DNA of 64,000 bases, from contig NZ_OY782564.1 of NCBI RefSeq assembly GCF_963677875.1, positions 62,001-126,000 on the forward strand. The letters run 5' to 3'. Source of the stretch: Thiomicrorhabdus sp. GTDB lineage: Bacteria; Pseudomonadota; Gammaproteobacteria; Thiomicrospirales; Thiomicrospiraceae. The translations under genes and the position numbers were made by a program. Positions 18,496 to 28,435 of the stretch are shown piece after piece (positions within the stretch are counted from its first letter, which is position 1; every line of letters starts with the position of its first letter). The notes below the pieces were generated by a model, which was given only the letters and a program-made list of their open reading frames with translations, made no database searches and had not been told where the DNA came from.

Positions 18496-20136
18496 TCAGC
18501 TGTCCAGCGCCTTGTATTTTTCACGCAAACGGTTACGAATCGAAATCGCGCCCAGGTTCAAACCAACGATGATGATGATCAACAGCAAAGATGTCGCATA
18601 GACCAGCGGCTGCGATGCTTCCACATTCGGGCTCTGGAAGCCGACGTCATAAATATGAAAACCAAGGTGCATGAATTTTCGATCCAGGTGAACAAACGGC
18701 GCAATGGAATCAACGGGAAGCTCCGGAGCCAACTTGACTACCCCAACCAGCATCAAGGGCGCAACTTCACCTGCCGCGCGGGCAATTGCCAGAATCAAAC
18801 CGGTCATAATCGCCGGTGTCGCCATCGGCAGAACGATTCTGGAAATGGTTTCGATTTTGGTCGCTCCAAGAGCCAGCCCGCCTTCGCGCAATGAACGCGG
18901 AATTCGCGCCAGACCTTCTTCGGTCGATACGATAACCACCGGCAAGGTCAAAAGAGCCATCGTCAGAGCAGCCCACAACAGCCCAGGAGTCCCGAAAGTC
19001 GGGCTAGGCAAGGCATAACCGTAGAAGAGTTCGTCAATCGAGCCCCCGATGATATAGACAAAGAAACCGAGACCGAAGATACCGAAGACAATCGAAGGCA
19101 CCCCCGCAAGGTTGTTGATCGAAATGCGCACCGTGCGCAGCAGAGGACCATCTTTTGCATATTCACGCATGTAGATCGCCGCGATGACCCCCATAGGCGT
19201 AACCAGAACCGTCATTAACAGCACCATGGTGATGGTACCGATCATTGCCGGGAAAATACCGCCTTCGGTATTGGCCTCACGCGGATCTTCGCTTAAAAAA
19301 CGTCCGATTCCGTGGAAGAAAAAGCCGGCCTTTTCACCGAACGACATATTGTTCGGCTGCCAGAATTCAACGATTTTACGCACCGGAACCTGCATGCTCT
19401 GGCCACCGCTGACTTTAACCGTCAACTCACCCAGAGAATCCAACTGCTTATAAAGTACCTGAGCTGCGGCCTGATGCTGTTCGAATTTTTTCTGCAACTC
19501 GGCACGCTCCTGATCCAGCTCGGATTTGGCTTCGGCATCAAATGCGTTATTGGCGCGCAGACGTTTCTCATCGAGCCTCAGCTGCTCCAACTGATAGTTC
19601 ACCGAGCCGATTTCAATTTTTTCGATATGCTTGATTTCGGAGTGAAGCTCGCTTCCTTTTTCCACTTGCTCCGCAAGAACCGGATCGATTTCTTCGGAAC
19701 CGCTATATCGCTTGCCGTCAACGGCAAAAGCTTCCAGCCAGCCGTACACGTTACCGTACTCGTAGCGCTCGATCACCACGATGTCATTCGCCAGTTTTTG
19801 GTCTGCCGAAACCAAATCCGTTTCATTAATCCAGCGGAAATCGATGCCATACAAGTCACGATTCCCCATTTTAATCAGGTATTGCGGCACCAGTTCAGGT
19901 TGCTGAGATTGCGCATTCTGCACCTCTTTCATCTTGGTATCACGCAGCTCACCAACCAGCATCTCAGTCTTATCACCCTGCTTCAACTGGTATTCGTACA
20001 CTTCATGCGGCCAGAAATGAATCAAGCCTTTATAAGAGATCATCGCAATCAGACCAAAGACCAGTACCACACTGACGGCAACTGCGGCCGAACTCATCCA
20101 GATCCAGTGTTCACCCTTTTTAAACCATGCTTTCAT
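18496..20136 (-). CDS. pstA: Phosphate ABC transporter permease PstA, long form
   Basis: Inner-membrane permease subunit, 546 residues compared with about 296 in E. coli. The first helix (about 13-36) is followed by a roughly 240-residue extracytoplasmic insertion that includes a charged coiled-coil stretch (about 165-235, LEQLRLDEKRLRANNAFD). The conserved permease domain with the EAA-type loop (LREGGLALGATKIETISRIVLP) occupies the C-terminal part. Long PstA/PstC pairs are known in Vibrio and other marine gammaproteobacteria; the role of the insertion is not established. pstC ends 16 bases upstream. Confidence 0.92.
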   Translation of the reverse strand: MKAWFKKGEHWIWMSSAAVAVSVVLVFGLIAMISYKGLIHFWPHEVYEYQLKQGDKTEMLVGELRDTKMKEVQNAQSQQPELVPQYLIKMGNRDLYGIDFRWINETDLVSADQKLANDIVVIERYEYGNVYGWLEAFAVDGKRYSGSEEIDPVLAEQVEKGSELHSEIKHIEKIEIGSVNYQLEQLRLDEKRLRANNAFDAEAKSELDQERAELQKKFEQHQAAAQVLYKQLDSLGELTVKVSGGQSMQVPVRKIVEFWQPNNMSFGEKAGFFFHGIGRFLSEDPREANTEGGIFPAMIGTITMVLLMTVLVTPMGVIAAIYMREYAKDGPLLRTVRISINNLAGVPSIVFGIFGLGFFVYIIGGSIDELFYGYALPSPTFGTPGLLWAALTMALLTLPVVIVSTEEGLARIPRSLREGGLALGATKIETISRIVLPMATPAIMTGLILAIARAAGEVAPLMLVGVVKLAPELPVDSIAPFVHLDRKFMHLGFHIYDVGFQSPNVEASQPLVYATSLLLIIIIVGLNLGAISIRNRLREKYKALDS

Positions 20137-20151
20137 ATTCTTCTCCGACGC

Positions 20152-22422
20152 CTATAGTGAACCGTACTTGCGGCGCATGCGCTGACGCACAATCTCCGCC
20201 AGGGTGTTAAACACAAAGGTGAAAATAAACAGTACCAGTCCGGCCAGGAACAGTACCCGATAATGCGAACTCGCCACTTCGGCTTCGGCCATCTCAACCG
20301 CCAGATTCGCCGACAAGGTTCGCATTCCCTCAAACAGGTTGGCACTCATCAGAGGCGTATTTCCGGAAGCCATCAAAACAATCATGGTTTCACCGACACC
20401 GCGGCCAAAACCAAGCATGATCGCCGAGAAAATCCCTGGGCTGGCCGTCGGAAGCACAACCCCGACCAATGTCTGCCAGCCGCTGGCGCCCAACGCCAGA
20501 GAACCATTGACCAGATAACTTGGCACGTTGTAAATCGCATCTTCGGCAACCGAGAAAATGGTTGGAATCAGAGCAAACCCCATCGCAAACCCGATGACCA
20601 TCGCATTACGCTGATCGAAATCAATACCGGCAGAATAGGTCAGCCAATGTCGCATATCCCCTTCAAAAAAGGCATTTTCCAAAGGTGTACTCAACTGCAG
20701 AGCCAGCCAGCCCAAAAAGGTGACCACAGGAATCATCAACACCGCCCGACGCCCAACGGAAACCTTCTGGCGAATGATTTTCGGCATTTTGGTCCAGCCG
20801 TAGCCGAAAAGAATGATTCCCAGCGGAACAACAACGAAAATGGCGAAGAAACCGGGCAGATGCGCTTCCATGTACGGCGCCAGCCATAAACCAGCCAGGA
20901 AACCGAGGATAACCGTCGGCAAAGCTTCAATCAGCTCAACCGAAGGCTTCACCCACTGACGCGTTTGCTTATCCATGAAGAACGCCGTGTATATGGCAGC
21001 CAGAATTGCGATCGGTACCGCAAACAGCATGGAATACAACGCCGCTTTGATTGTTCCGAAGGTCAAAGGAGTCAAAGAGAATTTCGGTTCAAAGTCAGCA
21101 CTGGCAGAAGAAGACTGCCAAGTAAAACTCGGTTCCTCATATCCTTCATACCAGACCTTGCCCCATAAACTGGAAAAAGACACATCCGGGTGTTCATTGT
21201 CGACTTCATAATGCACCAGGCGGCCATCAGCTGTTTCAACCAACGCGCCATTTGCGCGCGGTGCCAAGACAACCATGGACAGAGCCTTATCCGTTACCTG
21301 CTGGGTATCCAGATGACGCTCGGCTGTTGAATGAAACAATTGAAACTGGCCAGCAGCATCTGCGACTGCAAAACCTTTGCGGTTTTTTTCGATTGCTATC
21401 GATTCGATCGCGCTCTTGCCGGTGTCAAAAGAGCGGATAAAAGTCAGCTCAAAAACGTTATCGGCATTTCGCACCGGAAACCATTGGTAAATCTGCCCGT
21501 TATCCGTTCCCACCAACAAGGAGTAATCCCCAAGCAGAAAACGAATCGTCGAGGGTTTTTCCGCGCCTTTCATCAAAGAAACCGTTTGCTGCAAAACGGG
21601 GCTTTCCACATCACTCAAATTGTAGTAAGCAGCCTTACCGTCAGCATTGATCGCATACAGATTACGACCGCTGCCATCCAAAAGCAGCCACTTTATCTTA
21701 AGTTCACTACCGATCGAACCACTGGAGTCTTCTTCAAGGGTAATGCTGTCACTCAGCATAGATTCGGTTTTCGAAAACAGCTTCACCTGAAGCTCGCTCG
21801 AGGCATTTGTCTGATACACAATCTTCATTTCCGATTCGCTGTCGCGAATACTCAGATGTGCAATCGCCCCCTCGGCGATGTCCATCGGCTCTTCACCGTA
21901 TGGAAACGTGATATTTGGCGTAATCGTGCGCTGATCGTTCGGATAAGTCACCTTGTAACCGTATTTCGCAATCAGAACGCGACCATCATCCAGACCGAAA
22001 GCGATTTCATTGCGAATGTCGTTTACAATCGAAAAGGCAGTAATCTTATGAGCATCAATCGGCAAAGCGTCTTCGAAAGCAACCTGACCGGTCGCCATAT
22101 CAAAACCGATCATCTTGCCGCTCTGCGTAAAGCGCACGCCCGAAGACTGATACTCGTCCAAACCGTAGTAAAGCGTTTTGTCGGCGGCTTGTCCCGGCAC
22201 TGCGAAATCACCTTGTTTATGAACCGATGCCGGAACAAACAATGGCAAAACCACGTACACCAGAAAGAACATGATCAACAGCACCGAAAAAATCACGCCA
22301 ATTCCGCCGAAGGTTACCCCAAAACGAGACAGGCGGTCTTTCAGGTTTCGGCGCGCAATGCGGCGTTCAAACCCCGGCCCTTTTAAAGCTTTATCTAAAG
22401 CACTTTCTACAGATGAACTCAT
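20152..22422 (-). CDS. pstC: Phosphate ABC transporter permease PstC, long form
   Basis: Permease partner of PstA, 756 residues against about 319 in E. coli. After a basic N-terminus and a first helix (about 48-70) comes a large periplasmic domain of some 400 residues with repeating strand-rich segments resembling a WD40-like propeller. The permease domain with its EAA loop (NGSLALGASGWQTLVGVVLP) closes the protein. I placed the start at the ATG at 22422 (MSSSVESALDKAL), with AAGGA nine bases upstream; the frame stays open further upstream but the extra sequence overlaps the promoter. First gene of pstCAB-phoU-phoBR. Confidence 0.9.
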   Translation of the reverse strand: MSSSVESALDKALKGPGFERRIARRNLKDRLSRFGVTFGGIGVIFSVLLIMFFLVYVVLPLFVPASVHKQGDFAVPGQAADKTLYYGLDEYQSSGVRFTQSGKMIGFDMATGQVAFEDALPIDAHKITAFSIVNDIRNEIAFGLDDGRVLIAKYGYKVTYPNDQRTITPNITFPYGEEPMDIAEGAIAHLSIRDSESEMKIVYQTNASSELQVKLFSKTESMLSDSITLEEDSSGSIGSELKIKWLLLDGSGRNLYAINADGKAAYYNLSDVESPVLQQTVSLMKGAEKPSTIRFLLGDYSLLVGTDNGQIYQWFPVRNADNVFELTFIRSFDTGKSAIESIAIEKNRKGFAVADAAGQFQLFHSTAERHLDTQQVTDKALSMVVLAPRANGALVETADGRLVHYEVDNEHPDVSFSSLWGKVWYEGYEEPSFTWQSSSASADFEPKFSLTPLTFGTIKAALYSMLFAVPIAILAAIYTAFFMDKQTRQWVKPSVELIEALPTVILGFLAGLWLAPYMEAHLPGFFAIFVVVPLGIILFGYGWTKMPKIIRQKVSVGRRAVLMIPVVTFLGWLALQLSTPLENAFFEGDMRHWLTYSAGIDFDQRNAMVIGFAMGFALIPTIFSVAEDAIYNVPSYLVNGSLALGASGWQTLVGVVLPTASPGIFSAIMLGFGRGVGETMIVLMASGNTPLMSANLFEGMRTLSANLAVEMAEAEVASSHYRVLFLAGLVLFIFTFVFNTLAEIVRQRMRRKYGSL

Positions 22423-22465
22423 AAAACAGGGTCCTTCAAAAACAATAGAGAATTTTATTGCGCTA

Positions 22466-22499
22466 AATATAGCAATCGCATATGACAGCAAAATTTCAA
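22466..22499 (-). promoter_or_regulatory. pstC promoter with Pho box
   Basis: On the minus strand TTGAAAT (22493-22499), four bases, perfect CTGTCAT (22482-22488), then exactly 10 bases to a -10 TATATT (22466-22471). The same 10-base spacing occurs at pstS. Confidence 0.75.
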
Positions 22500-22520
22500 A
22501 TTCGAGCAAATTCCACAAAA

Positions 22521-22538
22521 ATGTCACAAAAATGTCAT
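22521..22538 (+). promoter_or_regulatory. Pho-box-like direct repeat facing glnA
   Basis: ATGTCAC, AAAA, ATGTCAT: two half-sites, each six of seven to CTGTCA(T/C), in 11-bp register. The repeat unit ACAAAAATGTC is duplicated exactly. Orientation is toward glnA, about 240 bases away, and no -10 element follows at the usual distance. It could instead assist the pstC promoter from the opposite orientation. Confidence 0.5.
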
Positions 22539-22710
22539 ACAATCTACTGCCGACTTTTGCGCAACAAATTGACAATTCACCACAATTTAACAGGCGTTGC
22601 ACCAAAACGAGACAGCAGCCAATCCAACGAAATTGCAAGCAAAACGACAAATAGACAAAACCCTTTGCAAAATCATATCTTTAGTCTATTTGAAAAATTT
22701 ATTGGAAAGC

Positions 22711-22727
22711 TGGCACGATTCCCGCTA
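22711..22727 (+). promoter_or_regulatory. Sigma-54 promoter of glnA
   Basis: TGGCACGATTCCCGCTA has the invariant GG (22712-22713) and GC (22724-22725) separated by ten bases and a consensus -24 element. glnA is the classic NtrC/RpoN-dependent gene. A TGCACCA half-site lies upstream at 22598. Confidence 0.75.
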
Positions 22728-22777
22728 TCATCAAAACTGTTTATTTTTCAATCCACAGCTGTAAAAGGACATAGACA

Positions 22778-24184
22778 ATGCCACAAGCTATTTTTGATTT
22801 AATGCAAGAAAACGAAGTCAAATGGGTTGACCTACGCTTTACCGACAGTATCGGTAAAGAGCAGCACGTCACCATTCCTGCTTCTAAAGTTGACGAAGAT
22901 TTTTTCACTGACGGTGAAACGTTCGATGGCTCTTCAATCGCAGGCTGGAAAGGCATTAACAACTCCGACATGATCCTTATGCCGCAAACAGACGGCTACT
23001 ACCTGGACCCATTCACCAATGATCCAACCATCATCATCCGTTGCATGATCGTTGAGCCTTCCACTATGGAGTCCTATGAAAAAGATCCTCGTGGAATTGC
23101 CAAAAAAGCGGAAGCTTATCTTGCATCAACCGGTGTAGCCGATTCGGCATTTTTCGGTCCTGAACCAGAATTCTTTATCTTCGACGACGTTCGCTGGGGC
23201 GCTGACATGTCCGGTTCTTTCGTTAAAATCGACGGTAACGAAGCCGCATGGAATACTGAAAAAGTTTACAACGACGGTAACATGGGGCACCGCCCAAGAG
23301 TCAAAGGTGGTTACTTCCCGGTTCCTCCAGTCGATCAGCTTCACGAAGTTCGTGCCGATATCTGCGCCATGTCTGAAGCAATGGGTCTTAAATTGGAAGC
23401 TCACCACCACGAAGTGGCTGCTGGCGGTCAATGTGAGCTGGCCGTTGCCGGTAACACTCTGACAGCGAAAGCCGATGAAGTCCAAATCCTTAAATATGCG
23501 GTACACAATACCTGTAACGCTCTAGGCAAGACGGCAACCTTCATGCCTAAGCCAATCGTTGGCGACAACGGTTCCGGTATGCACATCAACATGTCGCTAT
23601 CGAAAGACGGTAAAAACATCTTTGCCGGTGACGTCTACTCCGGACTTTCTCAAGAAGCGATCTGGTACATCGGCGGCTTGATGAAGCATGCGCGCGCGCT
23701 TAACGCCTTCACTAACCCTGGAACCAACTCTTATAAGCGTCTGGTACCTGGTTTCGAAGCGCCGATCCTTCTGGCTTACTCCGGTTCAAACCGCTCTGCA
23801 TCCATCCGTATCCCTTACGCGCCTTCCGAGCGTTCACGCCGCGTCGAGCTACGTTTCCCTGATCCGACTGCCAACCCATATCTAGCGTTCGCAGCCTGTC
23901 TGATGGCTGGCCTTGACGGAATTGTCAACAAAATCGAGCCAGGCGATCCTTCAGAAAAAGATCTATACGATCTTCCTCCGGAAGAAGAAGCAACTTACAA
24001 CACGGTTTGCAGCTCTCTGGACGAAGCACTGGGTGAACTTGACAAAGACCGTGAGTTCTTGAAAGTCGGCGGTGTATTCACTGATGAAGCGATCGACTCT
24101 TACATCGACCTTAAGATGGAAGAAGTCACTCGTTTCCGTGCGACAACTCACCCAATCGAGTTCGATATGTACTACTCGCTATAA
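22778..24184 (+). CDS. glnA: Glutamine synthetase type I
   Basis: Assimilates ammonium by ATP-dependent condensation with glutamate; forms a dodecamer. Catalytic segments include [40 protein letters not shown] and the ATP-binding loop [14 protein letters not shown]. The adenylylation site is present: the tyrosine of [10 protein letters not shown] near residue 396, matched by glnE just downstream. Length 468 equals the enteric GSI-beta enzyme. The gene uses more frequent codons than its neighbours, as expected for high expression, and ends in a strong terminator. Confidence 0.98.
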   Translation: MPQAIFDLMQENEVKWVDLRFTDSIGKEQHVTIPASKVDEDFFTDGETFDGSSIAGWKGINNSDMILMPQTDGYYLDPFTNDPTIIIRCMIVEPSTMESYEKDPRGIAKKAEAYLASTGVADSAFFGPEPEFFIFDDVRWGADMSGSFVKIDGNEAAWNTEKVYNDGNMGHRPRVKGGYFPVPPVDQLHEVRADICAMSEAMGLKLEAHHHEVAAGGQCELAVAGNTLTAKADEVQILKYAVHNTCNALGKTATFMPKPIVGDNGSGMHINMSLSKDGKNIFAGDVYSGLSQEAIWYIGGLMKHARALNAFTNPGTNSYKRLVPGFEAPILLAYSGSNRSASIRIPYAPSERSRRVELRFPDPTANPYLAFAACLMAGLDGIVNKIEPGDPSEKDLYDLPPEEEATYNTVCSSLDEALGELDKDREFLKVGGVFTDEAIDSYIDLKMEEVTRFRATTHPIEFDMYYSL

Positions 24185-24199
24185 AAAAGCGATCAGTAC

Positions 24200-24236
24200 A
24201 CACAAAAAAACCGGGCAATGCCCGGTTTTTTTGTGT
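24200..24236. terminator. Terminator after glnA
   Basis: CCGGGC, loop AAT, GCCCGG, extended by a seven-A/seven-T stem and ACAC/GTGT. It is symmetrical and could act in both directions. Confidence 0.92.
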
Positions 24237-24329
24237 CACTCACCACCAAAAATACAAGCAGTCTAAACAATCACTCAGTTACATCCCTACTGCCGCGAAC
24301 AAACACGGCAGAACAGATGCGGCACAGCC

Positions 24330-27068
24330 CTAAGACAGCATAATCTGCCCCCAGACATCGATCACAGCTTGCCTCTCATCCGGATAGCAACTGTCACCCA
24401 CCAGCGCTTTCTCATTCTGCAAAGACAGGCGGTGGTACTTGGAACGATACACCTTATAAGCCTCCGTCAGAGCCTCAGCCTGACTGGCATCAAGTAAACC
24501 ACACCCCGCCACCGTCTCCAAAATGCGAATGTTATCACTGTAACGACATAATTCGGGGTACGAGTGCGCATGAGCAAGTACCAGATACTGCATCATAAAT
24601 TCAATATCGACAATTCCGCCTCTTCCCTGTTTTAAATCAAACAGCTCCGAATCCGATTTATCCAAAGCTTCCTGCATTTTATTGCGCATTTCGACAACTT
24701 CGGTTCTCAAGCTGTCCAAATCACGCGCTTTTCGCAGAAAAGCATCCTTAAAATCATTAAAACGGTCGATAGAAGCTTCACTGCCGACCACCGCTCGCAC
24801 CCGAACCAGCGCCTGATGCTCCCAAGTCCAAGCCTTGTTTTCGATGTATTTCTCAAACTCATCAAAACTGACCACCATCATTCCGGAAGCCCCATTCGGC
24901 CTCAGACGAGTATCCAGTTCGTACAACACTCCGGCTGGCATCAGGGTGGTGATTAAAGAAATCAACTTTTGCCCCATGCGAATAAAGTACACAGGATTAT
25001 CCAGCTGCCGACCGTTCGGAGCCATTGCTTTTTCCGATGCCGAAATGCCTTCGTACAGCATGACAATATCAAGATCAGAACCATAACCCAACTCAATACC
25101 ACCAAGCTTGCCATACCCAAGAACCATAAACGGATTGCGATCCGCGCAGCTCATACCGCCTGGAAGTCCGCTTTTTTTCTGCATAAATCGCCACGCATAT
25201 TCGGCACATACCTCCAGAACCGCTTCAGCAGTCCAGGTCAGATAATCACTGACTTTCATAATCGGCAAATGCCCGGTAACATCGGCCGCGGCAACCCGGA
25301 AAACCTGAGCGTGACGCCATTGACGAATCTCCTGCATAAAATTTTCTTCATCGTCCGAATATTCGTTCAAAATACTGCAGGCCTCTCTTTTCAGCTCCTC
25401 AGCCATCAGCGGCTCGTACAGCGTTCTTTCGTCCAATAACTGATCCATTAGAGCCGGATACTTGACCAGCATGTCCGTCAACCAAGAACTGACTTCACAC
25501 AACTGAATCAGATTTTTGATCGCTTGAGGGTTTTCCTTCAACAAGACCAGGTAGACACTGCGCTTGGCAATCGCTTCTAAAACCGAAATCACCCGCGCCA
25601 ATGTGATTTCATTTGCATGCTGAATAATCAGCTGATTCAAAATCAACGGCACAACAACGTTAAAACGCTCCAGCGCATCCTTACTCAAGTTTTTCAGCAA
25701 ACGCGACTGTTTGAACTCTTCCAGTTTATTCAGGAAGCGTTCACGATGCTCATCCTCCCAGCCGGTCAGCAATTCCTGCGAATCCGATTCGCCACCACTT
25801 AACCAGAGGCGACTCACCTCATCCCTTTGCTCAACCTCTTCTTCCGCAAAGACTGCAGCAAACTGTTCGCTGACAACCGCTTTATGTCGCTCCAAAGTCT
25901 GAATAAAGCCAGGATAATCTGCAAACCCCATGGCTTCTGCCAAAGCCTGCTGACGATTCGCATCTTCCGGCAATTCATGGGTTTGCTGATCACTCCACTC
26001 CTGAAGGCGGTTCTCGGCACGACGCAAAAACACATAAGCTTCGTGCAACCGCTCGGCAACCTCAGGGAGCAAATAGTCTTTCTCCGCCAGGAGGCGCAGC
26101 ATCGGCATCAACGAGCGACCTTGCAAACCTCGGTCACGCCCGCCGTGAACCAACTGGAACGCCTGCACAATAAACTCAACTTCGCGAATTCCGCCGGCAC
26201 CAAGCTTGATATTATGCTGCATCCCCTTTCTCTGCACCTGATCGCTGATCATCTGCTTCAGCTCACGCAAAGAATCCATCGCACTGAAATCGACATAACG
26301 GCGATAAACAAAAGGACGCAGAATCGAGAACAGCTCTTCACCCAGGGCGGCATCCCCAGCCATAATTCTGGCTTTCACCAGCGCATAACGTTCCCAGGCA
26401 CGACCATGAATCTCATAATAATGCTCCAGAGCGGAGAAACTGACCGCCAAAGGCCCCGAATCACCAAAAGGTCTCAAGCGCATATCCACCCGATAAACAA
26501 AGCCGTCAACCGTTACTTCAACCAGCGATTTATTCAAGGCCTGGCCAAGGCGGATAAAAAACTGTTCATTAGAGATGGATCGCGCAGCTCCCTGGGTGTC
26601 ACCACCTTCAGGATAAGCAAAAATCAAATCAATGTCCGAGGAGAAGTTCAACTCCTGCCCCCCCAGTTTCCCCATCCCGATCACCAGCATTTTCTGTGGC
26701 TGACCGGACTCCCGCCCAATCGGCGTACCATAGCGTTGGCAAAAACGTTCATAATGCCAATCAAGAGCGGCATTCACCAAAGCATCAGCCAAGTCGGACA
26801 AATTTTTCAAGGTTTCCTGCAACTCCGCCAGCCCCATCAAATCGCGCAAACCGATTCGTGTCATCTGATGATTACGCTGCAACCGCAGCCGCTTCATTAA
26901 TTCAGCATCATTCTCAGAAGAAATCACATCCGCATACACCTCTTGATACAACACCCCTTCGGCATATTCGATCTCCCAACAGGACGCCTCCAGAAGCTGC
27001 GGATAACGGGCAAGCTGTCGCTCGACATAAGGACTCCACTGCAACACCTTCTGCACTAATTCCGACAT
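24330..27068 (-). CDS. glnE: Glutamine synthetase adenylyltransferase/deadenylylase GlnE
   Basis: Bifunctional enzyme that adds AMP to or removes it from GlnA according to PII state and glutamine. Two nucleotidyltransferase domains are visible: an N-terminal one with LGGQELNFSSDIDLIFAYPEGG (about 134-155) and a C-terminal one with LGGIELGYGSDLDIVMLYEG (about 665). Each is followed by a helical domain. At 912 residues it is slightly shorter than the E. coli protein (946). It lies downstream of glnA on the opposite strand, 21 bases after a methyltransferase gene with which it is probably co-transcribed. Confidence 0.96.
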   Translation of the reverse strand: MSELVQKVLQWSPYVERQLARYPQLLEASCWEIEYAEGVLYQEVYADVISSENDAELMKRLRLQRNHQMTRIGLRDLMGLAELQETLKNLSDLADALVNAALDWHYERFCQRYGTPIGRESGQPQKMLVIGMGKLGGQELNFSSDIDLIFAYPEGGDTQGAARSISNEQFFIRLGQALNKSLVEVTVDGFVYRVDMRLRPFGDSGPLAVSFSALEHYYEIHGRAWERYALVKARIMAGDAALGEELFSILRPFVYRRYVDFSAMDSLRELKQMISDQVQRKGMQHNIKLGAGGIREVEFIVQAFQLVHGGRDRGLQGRSLMPMLRLLAEKDYLLPEVAERLHEAYVFLRRAENRLQEWSDQQTHELPEDANRQQALAEAMGFADYPGFIQTLERHKAVVSEQFAAVFAEEEVEQRDEVSRLWLSGGESDSQELLTGWEDEHRERFLNKLEEFKQSRLLKNLSKDALERFNVVVPLILNQLIIQHANEITLARVISVLEAIAKRSVYLVLLKENPQAIKNLIQLCEVSSWLTDMLVKYPALMDQLLDERTLYEPLMAEELKREACSILNEYSDDEENFMQEIRQWRHAQVFRVAAADVTGHLPIMKVSDYLTWTAEAVLEVCAEYAWRFMQKKSGLPGGMSCADRNPFMVLGYGKLGGIELGYGSDLDIVMLYEGISASEKAMAPNGRQLDNPVYFIRMGQKLISLITTLMPAGVLYELDTRLRPNGASGMMVVSFDEFEKYIENKAWTWEHQALVRVRAVVGSEASIDRFNDFKDAFLRKARDLDSLRTEVVEMRNKMQEALDKSDSELFDLKQGRGGIVDIEFMMQYLVLAHAHSYPELCRYSDNIRILETVAGCGLLDASQAEALTEAYKVYRSKYHRLSLQNEKALVGDSCYPDERQAVIDVWGQIMLS

Positions 27069-27089
27069 TTTCTCTCCTTTGTTTTTTTC

Positions 27090-27884
27090 TCAAACCGGCT
27101 GATCACCGCTGCTTGAATACTCTTCAACTACAGGCTGTTCCGCCTCTATTCGATATAAATACAAATGGGTCTGACGTCGATCATTCAACACCCAGATATC
27201 ATCAGGTTCGATTCCCGGCACTGGAAAACTGTTAGAAACAAACCAGCCAGAAACCATTTCCCGCCGCACTTTTCCCCACAGACGCGCCATCGGTTTCGGT
27301 GATAAAAAAGCATACACCAGATCGTACTCAGCTAAATTGACCTGCCACAAGTCGGTGCCGGCAATCTCCGCCAAGGTTCCGCGGCTCCGCCATGCAGCAA
27401 TCCAAAAAACCAAAGGCGCGGTCTCAACCCCCTGCGCTTTCTCAATCAAGCCCGTCCGGCTCATAAAACGAACGTTTTCCCCAAAACCGCAGCCCAGATC
27501 GATAAATCTCCGCAAATCCTGCTGGCGTGCAAGCAAGGCCAAGGCCCGTCGCGTAGTCGCATTGCTTAAATACAAAGGCACCTGCTCTCTGACTGCATTC
27601 CGGAAGAGCAAAAGAATCAGCCCGGCAACGACCAAGCCCCACCACGGGTTGAAATCGCTGGATAACAAAGCATACAAACCGATCGGGAAAGCAAACTGAA
27701 TCCATAACCACCAGGGAGCCATTTTAGCAAGTCGACTGAACGCCAGAGCAATAAACGACTGAAGTCCGAGCAGAAGCCAGTCGTGATAAGGAGGTTCAAA
27801 CCAGAACCCGGCGATAAAAACCAGAAGCGCAAGGAGAGTTGCTGCCGACAACTGCATTAACAGAGCTAAAACAATTCCCGACAC
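27090..27884 (-). CDS. Membrane-anchored class I SAM methyltransferase-like protein
   Basis: 264 residues. The first 95 form about four hydrophobic helices. A soluble domain follows with the SAM-binding motif FIDLGCGFGENVRF (127-140), including an acidic residue at the usual ribose-binding position further on. The substrate is unknown. The start is a GTG at 27884 with AGG seven bases upstream. Its position directly before glnE is the only context; proteins of this build are found beside glnE or other housekeeping genes without a known link. Confidence 0.7.
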   Translation of the reverse strand: MSGIVLALLMQLSAATLLALLVFIAGFWFEPPYHDWLLLGLQSFIALAFSRLAKMAPWWLWIQFAFPIGLYALLSSDFNPWWGLVVAGLILLLFRNAVREQVPLYLSNATTRRALALLARQQDLRRFIDLGCGFGENVRFMSRTGLIEKAQGVETAPLVFWIAAWRSRGTLAEIAGTDLWQVNLAEYDLVYAFLSPKPMARLWGKVRREMVSGWFVSNSFPVPGIEPDDIWVLNDRRQTHLYLYRIEAEQPVVEEYSSSGDQPV

Positions 27885-27893
27885 CTAAACACC

Positions 27894-27922
27894 TGCACCA
27901 GCATAATTTACAATTTGCACCA
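27894..27922 (+). promoter_or_regulatory. Paired NtrC-like half-sites upstream of glnK
   Basis: TGCACCA occurs at 27894-27900 and again at 27916-27922, 22 bases (two helical turns) apart and on the same face. TGCACCA is the half-site of the enteric NtrC enhancer, and the first copy continues GCAT, close to the ACAT of E. coli glnAp2 site 1. The second halves of the dyads are poor. Confidence 0.45.
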
Positions 27923-28018
27923 AAATAATTCTTTTCCAGCGTCACATATAACCGTAATCAACAAATCAATCTGACATTTACCAACAATAAGCTGTTTTTA
28001 AAGGCTTTTTTAATAGTT

Positions 28019-28034
28019 TGGCACGTTAAATGTT
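28019..28034 (+). promoter_or_regulatory. Probable sigma-54 promoter of glnK-amtB
   Basis: TGGCACGTTAAATGTT: consensus -24 element TGGCACG, with the -12 dinucleotide GT instead of GC at the right spacing (ten bases). It lies about 50 bases before glnK. Confidence 0.6.
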
Positions 28035-28072
28035 TTAACCATCGTCGAACATTATTTCTTTATTTCATATGA

Positions 28073-28420
<348 letters not shown>

Positions 28421-28435
28421 TCAGAGGGACTCATT

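Larger units (their letters stand above)
22423..22777. other. Intergenic control region between pstC and glnA
   Basis: 355 bases between divergent genes, without a convincing gene. It holds the pstC promoter with its Pho box (22466-22499), a plus-oriented Pho-box-like sequence (22521-22538), a possible NtrC half-site (TGCACCA, 22598-22604) and a sigma-54 promoter for glnA (22711-22727). Phosphate and nitrogen control elements are thus packed together. Confidence 0.7.

Noticed and set aside
22511..22541. Tandem 11-bp repeat as an iteron or CRISPR-like repeat
   Set aside because: Only two copies, and the unit matches PhoB half-site spacing, which explains it.
20152..22650. PstC with a 76-residue N-terminal extension
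   Set aside because: The extension is cysteine- and hydrophobic-rich, spans the Pho-box promoter, and the internal ATG at 22422 has a ribosome site.
22482..22802. Open frame across the pstC-glnA gap (106 codons)
   Set aside because: It runs over Pho boxes and the sigma-54 promoter, overlaps the glnA start and has no ribosome site or family resemblance.
25827..26900. Long open frame antisense to glnE (357 codons)
   Set aside because: It is fully covered by the conserved GlnE coding sequence and its translation resembles no family.
27203..27220. tRNA T-arm-like GGTTCGATTCCCGGC
   Set aside because: It lies inside the methyltransferase gene, and no acceptor stem, anticodon arm or CCA-side partner can be found around it.
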